Below, piece after piece: positions 1-6,351 of a stretch of 7,010 nucleotides of DNA; positions within the stretch are counted from its first letter, which is position 1; each line of letters starts with the position of its first letter. Below the pieces are notes generated by a model. The model ran no database searches. It had not been told where the DNA came from and worked only from the letters and a program-made list of their open reading frames with translations. This DNA comes from Candidatus Hydrothermota bacterium (GTDB lineage Bacteria > Hydrothermota > Hydrothermia > UBA1063), in assembly GCA_003644895.1 (NCBI GenBank), contig QNDO01000080.1:1-7010 (forward strand), read 5' to 3'. The position numbers and the translations under genes were made by a program.

Positions 1-1157
1 AACTAAGGCAGGGGGCAAGAGAACCTCTAGTACTTCAGGCCATATCTAAATTCTTCAACATTCCTTATGAAGAAATTGAAAAGTTATGGATGCAGGAAAA
101 GGAACCGGGCATTTTGTTTCAGAGATTGCTGAAGCAAAAGGCTGGAAAAATAGAAGCAGAAATTCAGCTATTTAAACCCTTACGACCCATGCTAGCTGCC
201 ATTGAAGAATCACCTGAAGTTCTTCTGAATAAACATGGTGTCATTGCCCTTGAATATAAATTGGACGGATTGAGAGTACAGGTGCATAAAAAGGGGGACG
301 AAATTAAAATCTTCTCTCGACATCTGAGAGATATCACCCATAATTTCCCCGAAATAGTCGATGCGGTGAGAAGAATTGATGCAGATACATTGATCCTGGA
401 TGGTGAGGCAATTGCTGTTTCTCGGGATGGTAAACCCCTACCCTTTCAGATTCTCTCACGTAGAATAACACGAAAAGAGGGAATCGATTCATTCTTGAAG
501 AAAATCCCTGTAAAACCCTACTTCTTCGATCTTCTACTGCTGGAAGGAGAAACGCTTATGGATAAAGAATACAGGATAAGATGGGGGCTGCTTCTTGATG
601 TGGTTCCGGGGGATATCAGAATCCAGAGAATTGTGGCAAAGGATACCAGCGAAGCAGAAAAATTCTTTGAAATGGCCGTCCAAGAAGGTCATGAAGGTGT
701 CATGGCAAAGTTGCTGGATTCACCCTATAAGGCGGGAAAACGAGGGAGATGGTGGTTTAAACTGAAAAAATTCTATACCTTGGACTGTGTGATTCTTGCA
801 GCTGAGTGGGGACATGGACGGAGGAGGGGCTTTCTTTCCAATCTACATCTGGGGATTCTGGATGAAACTGGTAAGAAATTTCTTATGGTGGGTAAAACAT
901 TTAAAGGTCTTACAGACGAAATGCTCCATTATCTCACTAAAACTCTAACAGATTTAAAAATATATGAGGACAGGTATACAGTGTATGTAAAACCCGAGGT
1001 GGTGGTAGAAGTGAGGTTTAATGAAGTACAGAAAAGTAGGAAATACAACTCGGGCTATGCTTTGAGGTTTGCAAGGGTTAAAAAAATCAGAAGGGATAAA
1101 TCACCCTTTGAAATAAATAATATCATTGATCTACAACAACTTACAAACATTACATAA
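1..1157 (+). CDS. lig: ATP-dependent DNA ligase, archaeal/eukaryotic type (5' end outside window)
   Basis: Seals nicks in duplex DNA by a ligase-adenylate intermediate using ATP. The reading frame is open to the left edge (first full codon at position 3), so the ATG at 90 is internal. 384 residues are visible, and family members of about 550-600 residues suggest some 160 are missing. Visible parts in order: end of the helical DNA-binding domain (start LRQGAREPLVLQAI), then the nucleotidyltransferase domain with motif I KLDG (nucleophilic Lys codon at 258-260), motif III DGE (near 399-407), motif IIIa around YFFDLLLLEG, motif IV EGVMAK (693-710) and motif V FKLKK (756-770). The OB-fold follows and ends in motif VI, LRFARVKKIRRDK (1062-1100). 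All catalytic motifs look intact. Family knowledge: bacteria normally replicate with NAD-dependent LigA, so this could be a replacement or an additional repair ligase; the window cannot decide. No Ku or LigD partner is seen nearby. The stop is TAA. Confidence 0.95.
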   Translation, partial: LRQGAREPLVLQAISKFFNIPYEEIEKLWMQEKEPGILFQRLLKQKAGKIEAEIQLFKPLRPMLAAIEESPEVLLNKHGVIALEYKLDGLRVQVHKKGDEIKIFSRHLRDITHNFPEIVDAVRRIDADTLILDGEAIAVSRDGKPLPFQILSRRITRKEGIDSFLKKIPVKPYFFDLLLLEGETLMDKEYRIRWGLLLDVVPGDIRIQRIVAKDTSEAEKFFEMAVQEGHEGVMAKLLDSPYKAGKRGRWWFKLKKFYTLDCVILAAEWGHGRRRGFLSNLHLGILDETGKKFLMVGKTFKGLTDEMLHYLTKTLTDLKIYEDRYTVYVKPEVVVEVRFNEVQKSRKYNSGYALRFARVKKIRRDKSPFEINNIIDLQQLTNIT

Positions 1158-1159
1158 AT

Positions 1160-1188
1160 TTTACTTTCAGTCCTAAAAACTGTATAAT
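1160..1188 (+). promoter_or_regulatory. Promoter for the sensor-cyclase gene, predicted leaderless
   Basis: A perfect -10 TATAAT lies at 1183-1188. A -35 candidate TTTACT (4 of 6 to TTGACA) lies at 1160-1165, with a 17 bp spacer. Counting from the -10 box, the expected transcription start falls on position 1195, which is the A of the ATG. The six bases between the box and the ATG hold no Shine-Dalgarno sequence. This is read directly from the sequence; that it is active is inference. Confidence 0.65.
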
Positions 1189-1194
1189 AATGCT

Positions 1195-4035
1195 ATGAAA
1201 GGCATTTTTTTAGTACTAAATCGAACTAAAATAAAATTTTCTTATTTTATCCTTTATATGTCTTATTTTTTTATTTTCTTTGCAAATACTGCTTTTGCTT
1301 CAAAACTTTTATATAAAAAGTATAATGTAAGTCAGGGGTTGCTTCAGTCTCAGATTAAATCCATTGTTCAGGATGAAGAAGGAGGAATGTGGTTTGGAAC
1401 TGTAAGTGGTTTAAGTTATTACAACGGAAAACATTTCATAAATTATAAAGACCCTCCCTATCCTCGCTCCTCTGTTCTTGATCTTTTCCGGGATAGCAAT
1501 GGACATATTTGGGTGGCTACTGTCGGTGAGGGTGTATACGTTTTAAAAAATGGAAAAATATTTCGTCATTATACCAAAAGTGACGGTCTCCCTTCTCTGA
1601 GAATCAACAGAATCATGGAGAAAAATGGATATATCTGGCTCGGCACAGGAAATGGAATAGTAATCATTAAGGACTCCATTATTGATATCATTGATTCTTC
1701 CGATGGTCTTCCTGATGCCAGGGTGAATTCCATTGTATTTGATGGAGAGGACAATCTATGGGTGGGTACTGTTTCAGGCATTTATGTGATGAAAGACTCA
1801 AAGTTTATTTATCCATATAATCGCTTCAGGAACAAGCTTTTTGTTCATTATCTTCTACGAACAAAGGATGGGAGGATTTTGGCCGCAACAAGATATGGTA
1901 TATGGATATTTAATAAAGGTGCCGTTGCTCACTTAGGACCACCCCGTATCCCCAGTGCGTTCATAACACATATGGTAGAAGGCCCTCACGGGAGCATATA
2001 CTTTACTACAGATAGAGGTCTTATAAAACTGTATAAAAACCACATATTTCACTACAAACTTGAGAACCTATACCTCAATTATATTTATGTTGATAGAGAA
2101 CAGAATATTTGGATTGGAACCCGGGGAGGCGGTTTATTGAAACTCCAGAATGAGGCCTTCACCCATTACACTCTTGAAGATGGACTGCCAGATCCCGCTG
2201 TTATCAGCATAAAAGCTCTGGGAGATACCACCTTACTAATTGGCACCAACAAGGGTATGGCTTTGAAGAGCGGAGAAAAAATACGAGTTTTTGCTTTGCA
2301 GGATGGACTGCCTGATATGAGGGTAACCTCATTTTCACCTCTTTCTAAAAATCGCATATTTGTCGGTACATGGAAGGGCATTGTTATTTATGAGAAAGGA
2401 CGACTTTATCACAATAGATTGACACGCTTGGTTGGGAATTTGAGGGTGAACTGTATGGAAATTATGGGGGATACCCTCTTTCTCGGAACTCCCAGTGGCT
2501 TACATTTTGTAAGCCTCACCACAAAGAAACAGGGAACTATTCTGAAAGGAAAACATGACGTTACCTTTATAACCAGGGACTCTAAAAACAATGCCTTACT
2601 ATTTATCGCAGATGGAAATGTATATTCCTGGAGAGAAGGTATAATACAGAAATTAAATCCTGCGGGGTATCATCAGGATCTGGTATACACGACAATACTT
2701 ACCAACGATACGGCAATATACGCTGGTACCGAGAGTGGATTTTTCGTCATAAAGGGTAATAAAATCACTAAACTCGGTGAAAAGGATGGGCTTTCGGATT
2801 TCTATGTAGTGGCTCTCCTTGATGATAAAAAGGGGAATATTTGGATTGGAACCAACAGGGGCATTAACAGATTTAGCGGAAAGGACGTAAGAATATACAA
2901 TTCAACTAACGGATTTACAGGGGAGGAATTGATAACACCCCAAAGTATTTCGCTTGATTCTCAGGGAAATATCTGGTTTGGTGCATTCACCGGTCTATTT
3001 TCATACAATCCAGAACTTGAATTTGTTGACACTGTGCCTCCCTATACCAAAATCACTCGAATTGAAATCAATTCCAATCCAGTACAGATTACAAAGAAAT
3101 TTTTGAAGCTTCCAGGAAGTAGAAGCAGTGTTAAAATAGAATTTGTGGGGCTCTCATTTAAAGACGAAACAGACGTAACCTATTCGTACAGATTGTTGGG
3201 ATATAGCGATGAGTGGACAAAGCCGAGCAAGGAAAACGAAATTACCTTTATCAATCTCAAGCCCGGAAATTACACCTTCCAGGTCAAAAGTTACAATCGA
3301 GAGGGAATACCCAGCCGCAATGTGGCAACATATTCTTTTTTCATCCCGGCACCTTTGTGGCAGAGACCCTATTTCCAGGTTTTGTCTTTCATGGTGTTCC
3401 TTCTTTTACTTTATGCTCTGACACAGATGCGGGTAAAATGGGTAAAAAGAAATGAAGAAAAGTTCAAGAGGATGGTTAGAGAAAAGACAAGAGAACTTGA
3501 ACAGAAAAGCTATGAGCTGGAGCAGCTTGCCATCACAGACCCCCTCACAGGGCTTTACAACAGGCGCCACCTCAATGATAAAATCAAAATGGAGATTGAA
3601 AGAAGCAAGAGATACCGAAGAAAATTTTCATACCTCATGATAGATGTAGATGGGTTCAAACAGATAAACGACACCTTTGGACATACTGCAGGGGATGATG
3701 TTTTGCGGATCATAGCCAAGATAATAAAGGACCATATCAGGGAGGCGGACTTTGCAGCAAGATACGGGGGAGACGAATTTGTAATCTTACTGCCTGAAAC
3801 CTCACTGAAGGGAGCCCTGGCACTGGCAGAAAGGATACGTTCCACAGTGGAAAGAACTGTTTTCGGACTCAATGAGATAGAATTCTCCACCACGGTGAGT
3901 ATCGGTGTATTTACCTATGATAAACAAGAAATCGAAACTCCTGAAGAACTTCTCAGAATAATTGACTGGGCCCTTTACAGAGCCAAAATAATGGGCAAAA
4001 ACAGGGTGGAAGTGGTTAAACATAAGTTTCATTGA
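1195..4035 (+). CDS. Periplasmic two-propeller sensor diguanylate cyclase (Reg_prop repeats, Y_Y_Y, TM, GGDEF)
   Basis: Makes cyclic di-GMP from two GTP in the cytoplasm, probably under control of a periplasmic signal. A signal peptide spans residues 1-35 (hydrophobic 15-32, AFA before the likely cut). About 14 degenerate blades follow (residues ~53-605) with repeated (N)IWxGT and DGLPD phrases; 14 fits two seven-bladed propellers. A Y_Y_Y-type beta-sandwich spans ~646-718, a transmembrane helix ~728-745 and a charged coiled coil ~749-778. The GGDEF domain spans ~780-942. By alignment with PleD, metal ligands are D817 and D860, guanine-binding residues N825 and D834, and GGDEF is 858-862. The RxxD inhibitory site (R849-D852) sits five residues upstream, so product feedback is likely. 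I see no histidine kinase, receiver, HTH or EAL domain. The next Met (22) would leave too short a signal peptide, and the promoter also fits the start at 1195. The ligand is unknown. The gene is bounded by its own promoter and is probably monocistronic. Confidence 0.93.
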   Translation: MKGIFLVLNRTKIKFSYFILYMSYFFIFFANTAFASKLLYKKYNVSQGLLQSQIKSIVQDEEGGMWFGTVSGLSYYNGKHFINYKDPPYPRSSVLDLFRDSNGHIWVATVGEGVYVLKNGKIFRHYTKSDGLPSLRINRIMEKNGYIWLGTGNGIVIIKDSIIDIIDSSDGLPDARVNSIVFDGEDNLWVGTVSGIYVMKDSKFIYPYNRFRNKLFVHYLLRTKDGRILAATRYGIWIFNKGAVAHLGPPRIPSAFITHMVEGPHGSIYFTTDRGLIKLYKNHIFHYKLENLYLNYIYVDREQNIWIGTRGGGLLKLQNEAFTHYTLEDGLPDPAVISIKALGDTTLLIGTNKGMALKSGEKIRVFALQDGLPDMRVTSFSPLSKNRIFVGTWKGIVIYEKGRLYHNRLTRLVGNLRVNCMEIMGDTLFLGTPSGLHFVSLTTKKQGTILKGKHDVTFITRDSKNNALLFIADGNVYSWREGIIQKLNPAGYHQDLVYTTILTNDTAIYAGTESGFFVIKGNKITKLGEKDGLSDFYVVALLDDKKGNIWIGTNRGINRFSGKDVRIYNSTNGFTGEELITPQSISLDSQGNIWFGAFTGLFSYNPELEFVDTVPPYTKITRIEINSNPVQITKKFLKLPGSRSSVKIEFVGLSFKDETDVTYSYRLLGYSDEWTKPSKENEITFINLKPGNYTFQVKSYNREGIPSRNVATYSFFIPAPLWQRPYFQVLSFMVFLLLLYALTQMRVKWVKRNEEKFKRMVREKTRELEQKSYELEQLAITDPLTGLYNRRHLNDKIKMEIERSKRYRRKFSYLMIDVDGFKQINDTFGHTAGDDVLRIIAKIIKDHIREADFAARYGGDEFVILLPETSLKGALALAERIRSTVERTVFGLNEIEFSTTVSIGVFTYDKQEIETPEELLRIIDWALYRAKIMGKNRVEVVKHKFH
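2104..2853 (+). repeat. Internal propeller repeat with an exact 18-bp copy pair
   Basis: The 18 bases AATATTTGGATTGGAACC occur at 2104-2121 and again at 2836-2853 in the same reading frame, both encoding NIWIGT. They mark blades 7 and 13 of the propeller region. Elsewhere the blades are similar in protein but not in DNA, so this is conserved motif plus shared codon choice, or trace of a blade duplication or conversion. It is not a mobile or regulatory repeat. Confidence 0.7.
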
Positions 4036-4060
4036 ACTTCCGCCCACTTCATTTTAACAT
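4032..4060 (+). promoter_or_regulatory. Possible promoter for the ptb-birA-coaX operon
   Basis: TTGAAC at 4032-4037 (4 of 6 to TTGACA, overlapping the stop codon of the cyclase gene) is 17 bp from TAACAT at 4055-4060 (4 of 6 to TATAAT). This would start transcription near 4067-4068 and leave a short leader that still carries the ribosome binding site at 4073-4080. TTTAAT at 4060-4065 is a better -10 match but has no good -35 partner. The gap of 49 bp shows no terminator, so read-through from the cyclase gene is also possible. Confidence 0.35.
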
Positions 4061-4072
4061 TTAATCCACAAC

Positions 4073-4080
4073 AAGGAGGA
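4073..4080 (+). promoter_or_regulatory. Strong Shine-Dalgarno site of ptb
   Basis: AAGGAGGA is close to the ideal anti-16S match, with the GGAGG core ending 5 nt before the ATG at 4085. It fixes that ATG as the start in preference to the second in-frame ATG at 4097. It is the only strong ribosome binding site seen in the window, in contrast with the genes starting at 1195 and 6352, which have none. Confidence 0.85.
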
Positions 4081-4084
4081 AGAA

Positions 4085-4972
4085 ATGCTCAGGGATATGA
4101 ATGAAGTTATTGATTTTGCTAAAAATAAGGGCAAAAAAAAGATAGCAGTTGTAGAAGCTGCATCCCAGCCAGTTATTGAGGGACTCAAGCTCGCCAGCGA
4201 TATAGCTTTTCCCGTACTTATAGGAAATAGAGATAAGATAGAAAAACTTGTTAAGGAAGCGAAACTGGGAGAATTTGAGATAGTACATTCAGATTCTCCT
4301 GTAGATTCTGCTTATAAAGGCTGTGAGCTTGTAAGGGAAAATAAAGCTGATTTTATCATGAAGGGCAAGATTGAGACCCCTCAATTTTTGAGAATCATAC
4401 TTGATAAGGAGAGAGGACTCAGATCAGGTAAAATTCTTTCTCACATATCTCTTATAGAGATACCCGGATATCACAAAATGATTTTTCTTTCTGACGCAGG
4501 TATGAATATAAGACCGGACCTGGAGATGAAAATTAAAATACTGGAAAATTGTCTCTCTGTTATGAAAAACATGGGCTATGAAAATCCAAAAGTTGCATTT
4601 CTCGCCTCCATCGAGACCATTCATACTGATATGCCAGAGACAATCGAAGCAGCAGCTATATCAAAACTGGCTGACAGAGGATATTTTAAAGGTGCAATTG
4701 TGGATGGCCCCCTTGGGTTTGATATCGCGGCTTCAAGAAAAGCCGCTGAATTGAAGGGGGTGAAATCAGAGGTTGCTGGAGATGCAGACTGCTGGATAGT
4801 GCCCGATGTAGCTTCCGGGAATATACTGGCAAAAGCCCTGATATACTTTGCCGGTGCAAAGGTGGGGGGAATAGTATACGGAGCAAAGGCTCCTATAATA
4901 CTTTTATCCCGCTCCGATACCCCTGAAATGAAGCTATATTCTATTGCTTTTGGTGTAGCGGCCCTTGGATAG
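4085..4972 (+). CDS. ptb: Phosphate butyryltransferase / phosphate acetyltransferase family protein
   Basis: Exchanges the CoA of an acyl-CoA for phosphate, giving an acyl phosphate (butyryl or acetyl), a cytoplasmic step usually followed by an acyl kinase that yields ATP. At 295 residues it has the length of Ptb rather than of long Pta enzymes with added N-terminal domains. Family signatures include MKGKIET (92-98), DGPLGFD (207-213), GDADCWIVPDVASGNIL (232-248) and LLSRSD (273-278), where S275-R276 match the conserved Ser-Arg pair of phosphotransacylases. The start has a strong ribosome binding site. The stop overlaps birA by 8 nt. Odd point: no butyrate or acetate kinase gene is adjacent, unlike the common ptb-buk pair. 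Substrate chain length cannot be read from sequence; acetyl-CoA or branched acyl-CoA are alternatives to butyryl-CoA. Family assignment is secure, the exact substrate is not. Confidence 0.9.
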   Translation: MLRDMNEVIDFAKNKGKKKIAVVEAASQPVIEGLKLASDIAFPVLIGNRDKIEKLVKEAKLGEFEIVHSDSPVDSAYKGCELVRENKADFIMKGKIETPQFLRIILDKERGLRSGKILSHISLIEIPGYHKMIFLSDAGMNIRPDLEMKIKILENCLSVMKNMGYENPKVAFLASIETIHTDMPETIEAAAISKLADRGYFKGAIVDGPLGFDIAASRKAAELKGVKSEVAGDADCWIVPDVASGNILAKALIYFAGAKVGGIVYGAKAPIILLSRSDTPEMKLYSIAFGVAALG

Positions 4973-5639
4973 ATACTTCTATCAGAAAATCGATTCCACA
5001 AATGAAGAGGCTAAAAGACTCCTGAGGAAGGGGAAATCTCCCTCTTTTTATGTAGTCGCAGAGGAACAGACGCAAGGTAAAGGACAACAGGGCCGTAAAT
5101 GGATCTCGCACAGAGGTGGACTGTATATATCCATTGTACTGGGTGAGGAATACGATATAGCTACAGCCCTTGTGAGTGCCACACTTTCGGTTCAGAGATT
5201 ACTGATTCCTTATATCCCTGATATTAAGATACGTTTCCCAAACGATTTGATAACGAAAAACAAAAAAATTGCTGGCATACTTATAGAAAGAGGAAGTGGT
5301 TTTACAATCTTCGGAATAGGTATCAATGTAAATCAGAAAATATTCCCTGAAGAAATTAGAGACAAGGCGACCAGTCTATATCTTATAACTGGAGAGAAAT
5401 ATAGTATTAGAGAGATAGAAGAGGACATTCTGAAACATCTGCTGGATATCCGCAAGCTTCCTTTTCGTGTGCTTTTTCAGTGGTATAGAAAAGCTCTGAT
5501 GCTTGACATACCGGCTGTACTTCATCTGAAAAGGGGAGCCTCCATACGGACAGTCATTAAAGATATAACGGAAAAATTTGACATTCTGACAGAAAAGGGA
5601 TATTTTAAACTGGAGAAACTTGTATGGATAGAATGGTAA
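4965..5639 (+). CDS. birA: Biotin--protein ligase, single-function form without HTH domain
   Basis: Activates biotin with ATP to biotinyl-AMP and attaches it to a lysine of biotin carrier domains, such as those of acyl-CoA carboxylases. The 224 residues start directly in the catalytic domain, with no N-terminal DNA-binding region, so it should not act as a repressor. Motifs: DSTNEEAK (10-17), EEQTQGKGQQGRKW (33-46, the biotin/adenylate loop, usually GRGRRGR), RFPNDL (90-95, usually KWPNDL), KKIAGILIE (100-108, with the catalytic-type lysine K101) and GIGINVN (117-123). A short C-terminal beta domain follows from about 185. The start is TTG: an in-frame stop lies at 4956-4958 and TTG at 4965 is the first start codon after it, placing DSTNE at the right distance from the N-terminus. 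No clear ribosome binding site is seen. The 8-nt overlap with ptb suggests translational coupling. Confidence 0.93.
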   Translation: MDRYFYQKIDSTNEEAKRLLRKGKSPSFYVVAEEQTQGKGQQGRKWISHRGGLYISIVLGEEYDIATALVSATLSVQRLLIPYIPDIKIRFPNDLITKNKKIAGILIERGSGFTIFGIGINVNQKIFPEEIRDKATSLYLITGEKYSIREIEEDILKHLLDIRKLPFRVLFQWYRKALMLDIPAVLHLKRGASIRTVIKDITEKFDILTEKGYFKLEKLVWIEW

Positions 5640-6334
5640 AAGCACTTTGCTTCGATATCGGCAACACCAGAATCAGATACGGATTGTTTGGAAATGATGA
5701 GCTCATGAAAAAGGGAGAGGGAGTACCTGATCCAGAGCTCCTGAAAGGAGTTAACTATATAGCATATACTTCAGTATCCAGTAGGAATTATGAGAAAGTT
5801 TCCAGAATATTTGAACAGAAGAGAAATGTTCTGCATTTATCTGCTGCCGCTCAAAATATCCTCACAATAAACTATACCAACCCCTTGACCCTTGGTGATG
5901 ATAGGGTTGCCAACGCTCTATTTTTGTTTTTTAAATTTAGAAATGGCCTCATCATTGATGCTGGAACTTTCATTACCTTTGATCTTGTGAGAAAGACCAC
6001 ACATTATCCCCTGGCGATAATACCGGGAATTCATCTTTTAAAAGAGATTTACAAAAGAGGGGATAATTTAAAAAAACTCACTCCAGAAATAGGTAAAATC
6101 CCTCTCCCCCACTCTACCGGGGAGGCCATTGCCTCTGGATTATATTCACTCCTGAGGGGAAGTTTCCGTGAAATTCTCTCTTTACTGAGTGAAGCACCTG
6201 ACAAAATCATTCTTACCGGGGGAGACGCCCATATTTTGAAAGACATTATATCTGAAGCCCAAGTAGAAGAAGATGCAACCCTCTGGGGTATATACTTCTG
6301 GTTAAAGAATCAAATTTCAGATTTCACCCTCTGA
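5624..6334 (+). CDS. coaX: Type III pantothenate kinase
   Basis: Phosphorylates pantothenate, the first step of coenzyme A synthesis; type III enzymes are of the ASKHA fold and are not inhibited by CoA. The 236 residues are a little short for the family (about 250-260). Motifs: FDIGNT (10-15, phosphate loop), LGDDR (90-94, with D93 at the position of the catalytic base), DAGTFITFD (112-120, usually DAGTAITID), IPGIHLL (133-139) and TGEAIASG (165-172), then TGGDA (198-202). Differences from the usual pattern: Arg18 where many members have Lys, PL in place of the Gly-Gly before the IxPG motif, and Phe in the DAGT motif. The key acidic residues are kept, so I expect an active enzyme. ATG at 5624 has GGAGA 7 nt upstream (5612-5616); the in-frame ATG at 5633 is too far from it. 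It overlaps birA by 16 nt; birA-coaX pairing is known from other bacteria. Confidence 0.9.
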   Translation: MDRMVKALCFDIGNTRIRYGLFGNDELMKKGEGVPDPELLKGVNYIAYTSVSSRNYEKVSRIFEQKRNVLHLSAAAQNILTINYTNPLTLGDDRVANALFLFFKFRNGLIIDAGTFITFDLVRKTTHYPLAIIPGIHLLKEIYKRGDNLKKLTPEIGKIPLPHSTGEAIASGLYSLLRGSFREILSLLSEAPDKIILTGGDAHILKDIISEAQVEEDATLWGIYFWLKNQISDFTL

Positions 6335-6344
6335 ACAGTATAAT
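6316..6344 (+). promoter_or_regulatory. Promoter for the exported phosphoesterase gene, predicted leaderless
   Basis: A perfect -10 TATAAT lies at 6339-6344. TTCAGA (4 of 6 to TTGACA) lies at 6316-6321, inside the end of coaX, with a 17 bp spacer. The predicted start of transcription is 6351-6352, at the A of the ATG. No Shine-Dalgarno sequence lies in the 17 bp between the coaX stop and this ATG. The geometry copies that of the promoter at 1160-1188. Confidence 0.65.
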
Positions 6345-6351
6345 ATACACC

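Noticed and set aside
90..92. ATG that could be taken as the ligase start.
   Set aside because: The same frame is open to the left edge and encodes recognisable ligase DNA-binding-domain sequence before this Met, so it is internal.
1569..2591. Three antisense open frames of 60-71 codons (1569-1781, 2166-2381, 2409-2591).
   Set aside because: They lie opposite the propeller repeats, resemble each other only because the sense strand repeats DGLPD-type blades, and have no start signals.
3209..3640. Overlapping + strand open frames at 3209-3421, 3213-3455 and 3452-3640.
   Set aside because: They sit inside the Y_Y_Y, TM and coiled-coil part of the sensor in other frames; the real frame is continuous through them, so there is no frameshift to explain.
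4036..4084. Possible terminator or riboswitch ahead of ptb-birA-coaX.
   Set aside because: The gap is only 49 bp and shows no stem followed by T residues and no recognisable riboswitch core; a promoter and ribosome binding site account for it.
3555..5001. Antisense open frames, the longest being 3555-3893 and 4621-5001.
   Set aside because: They lie opposite strongly conserved GGDEF and phosphotransacylase codons and show no family features or ribosome binding sites.
5633..5635. Second in-frame ATG as an alternative coaX start.
   Set aside because: It would give a plausible protein, but the GGAGA site at 5612-5616 is well spaced for 5624 and too far for 5633.
6104..6124. Inverted repeat CTCCCC / GGGGAG with a 9-nt loop.
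   Set aside because: It is inside the conserved part of coaX and has no following T run, so it is not a terminator; likely chance.
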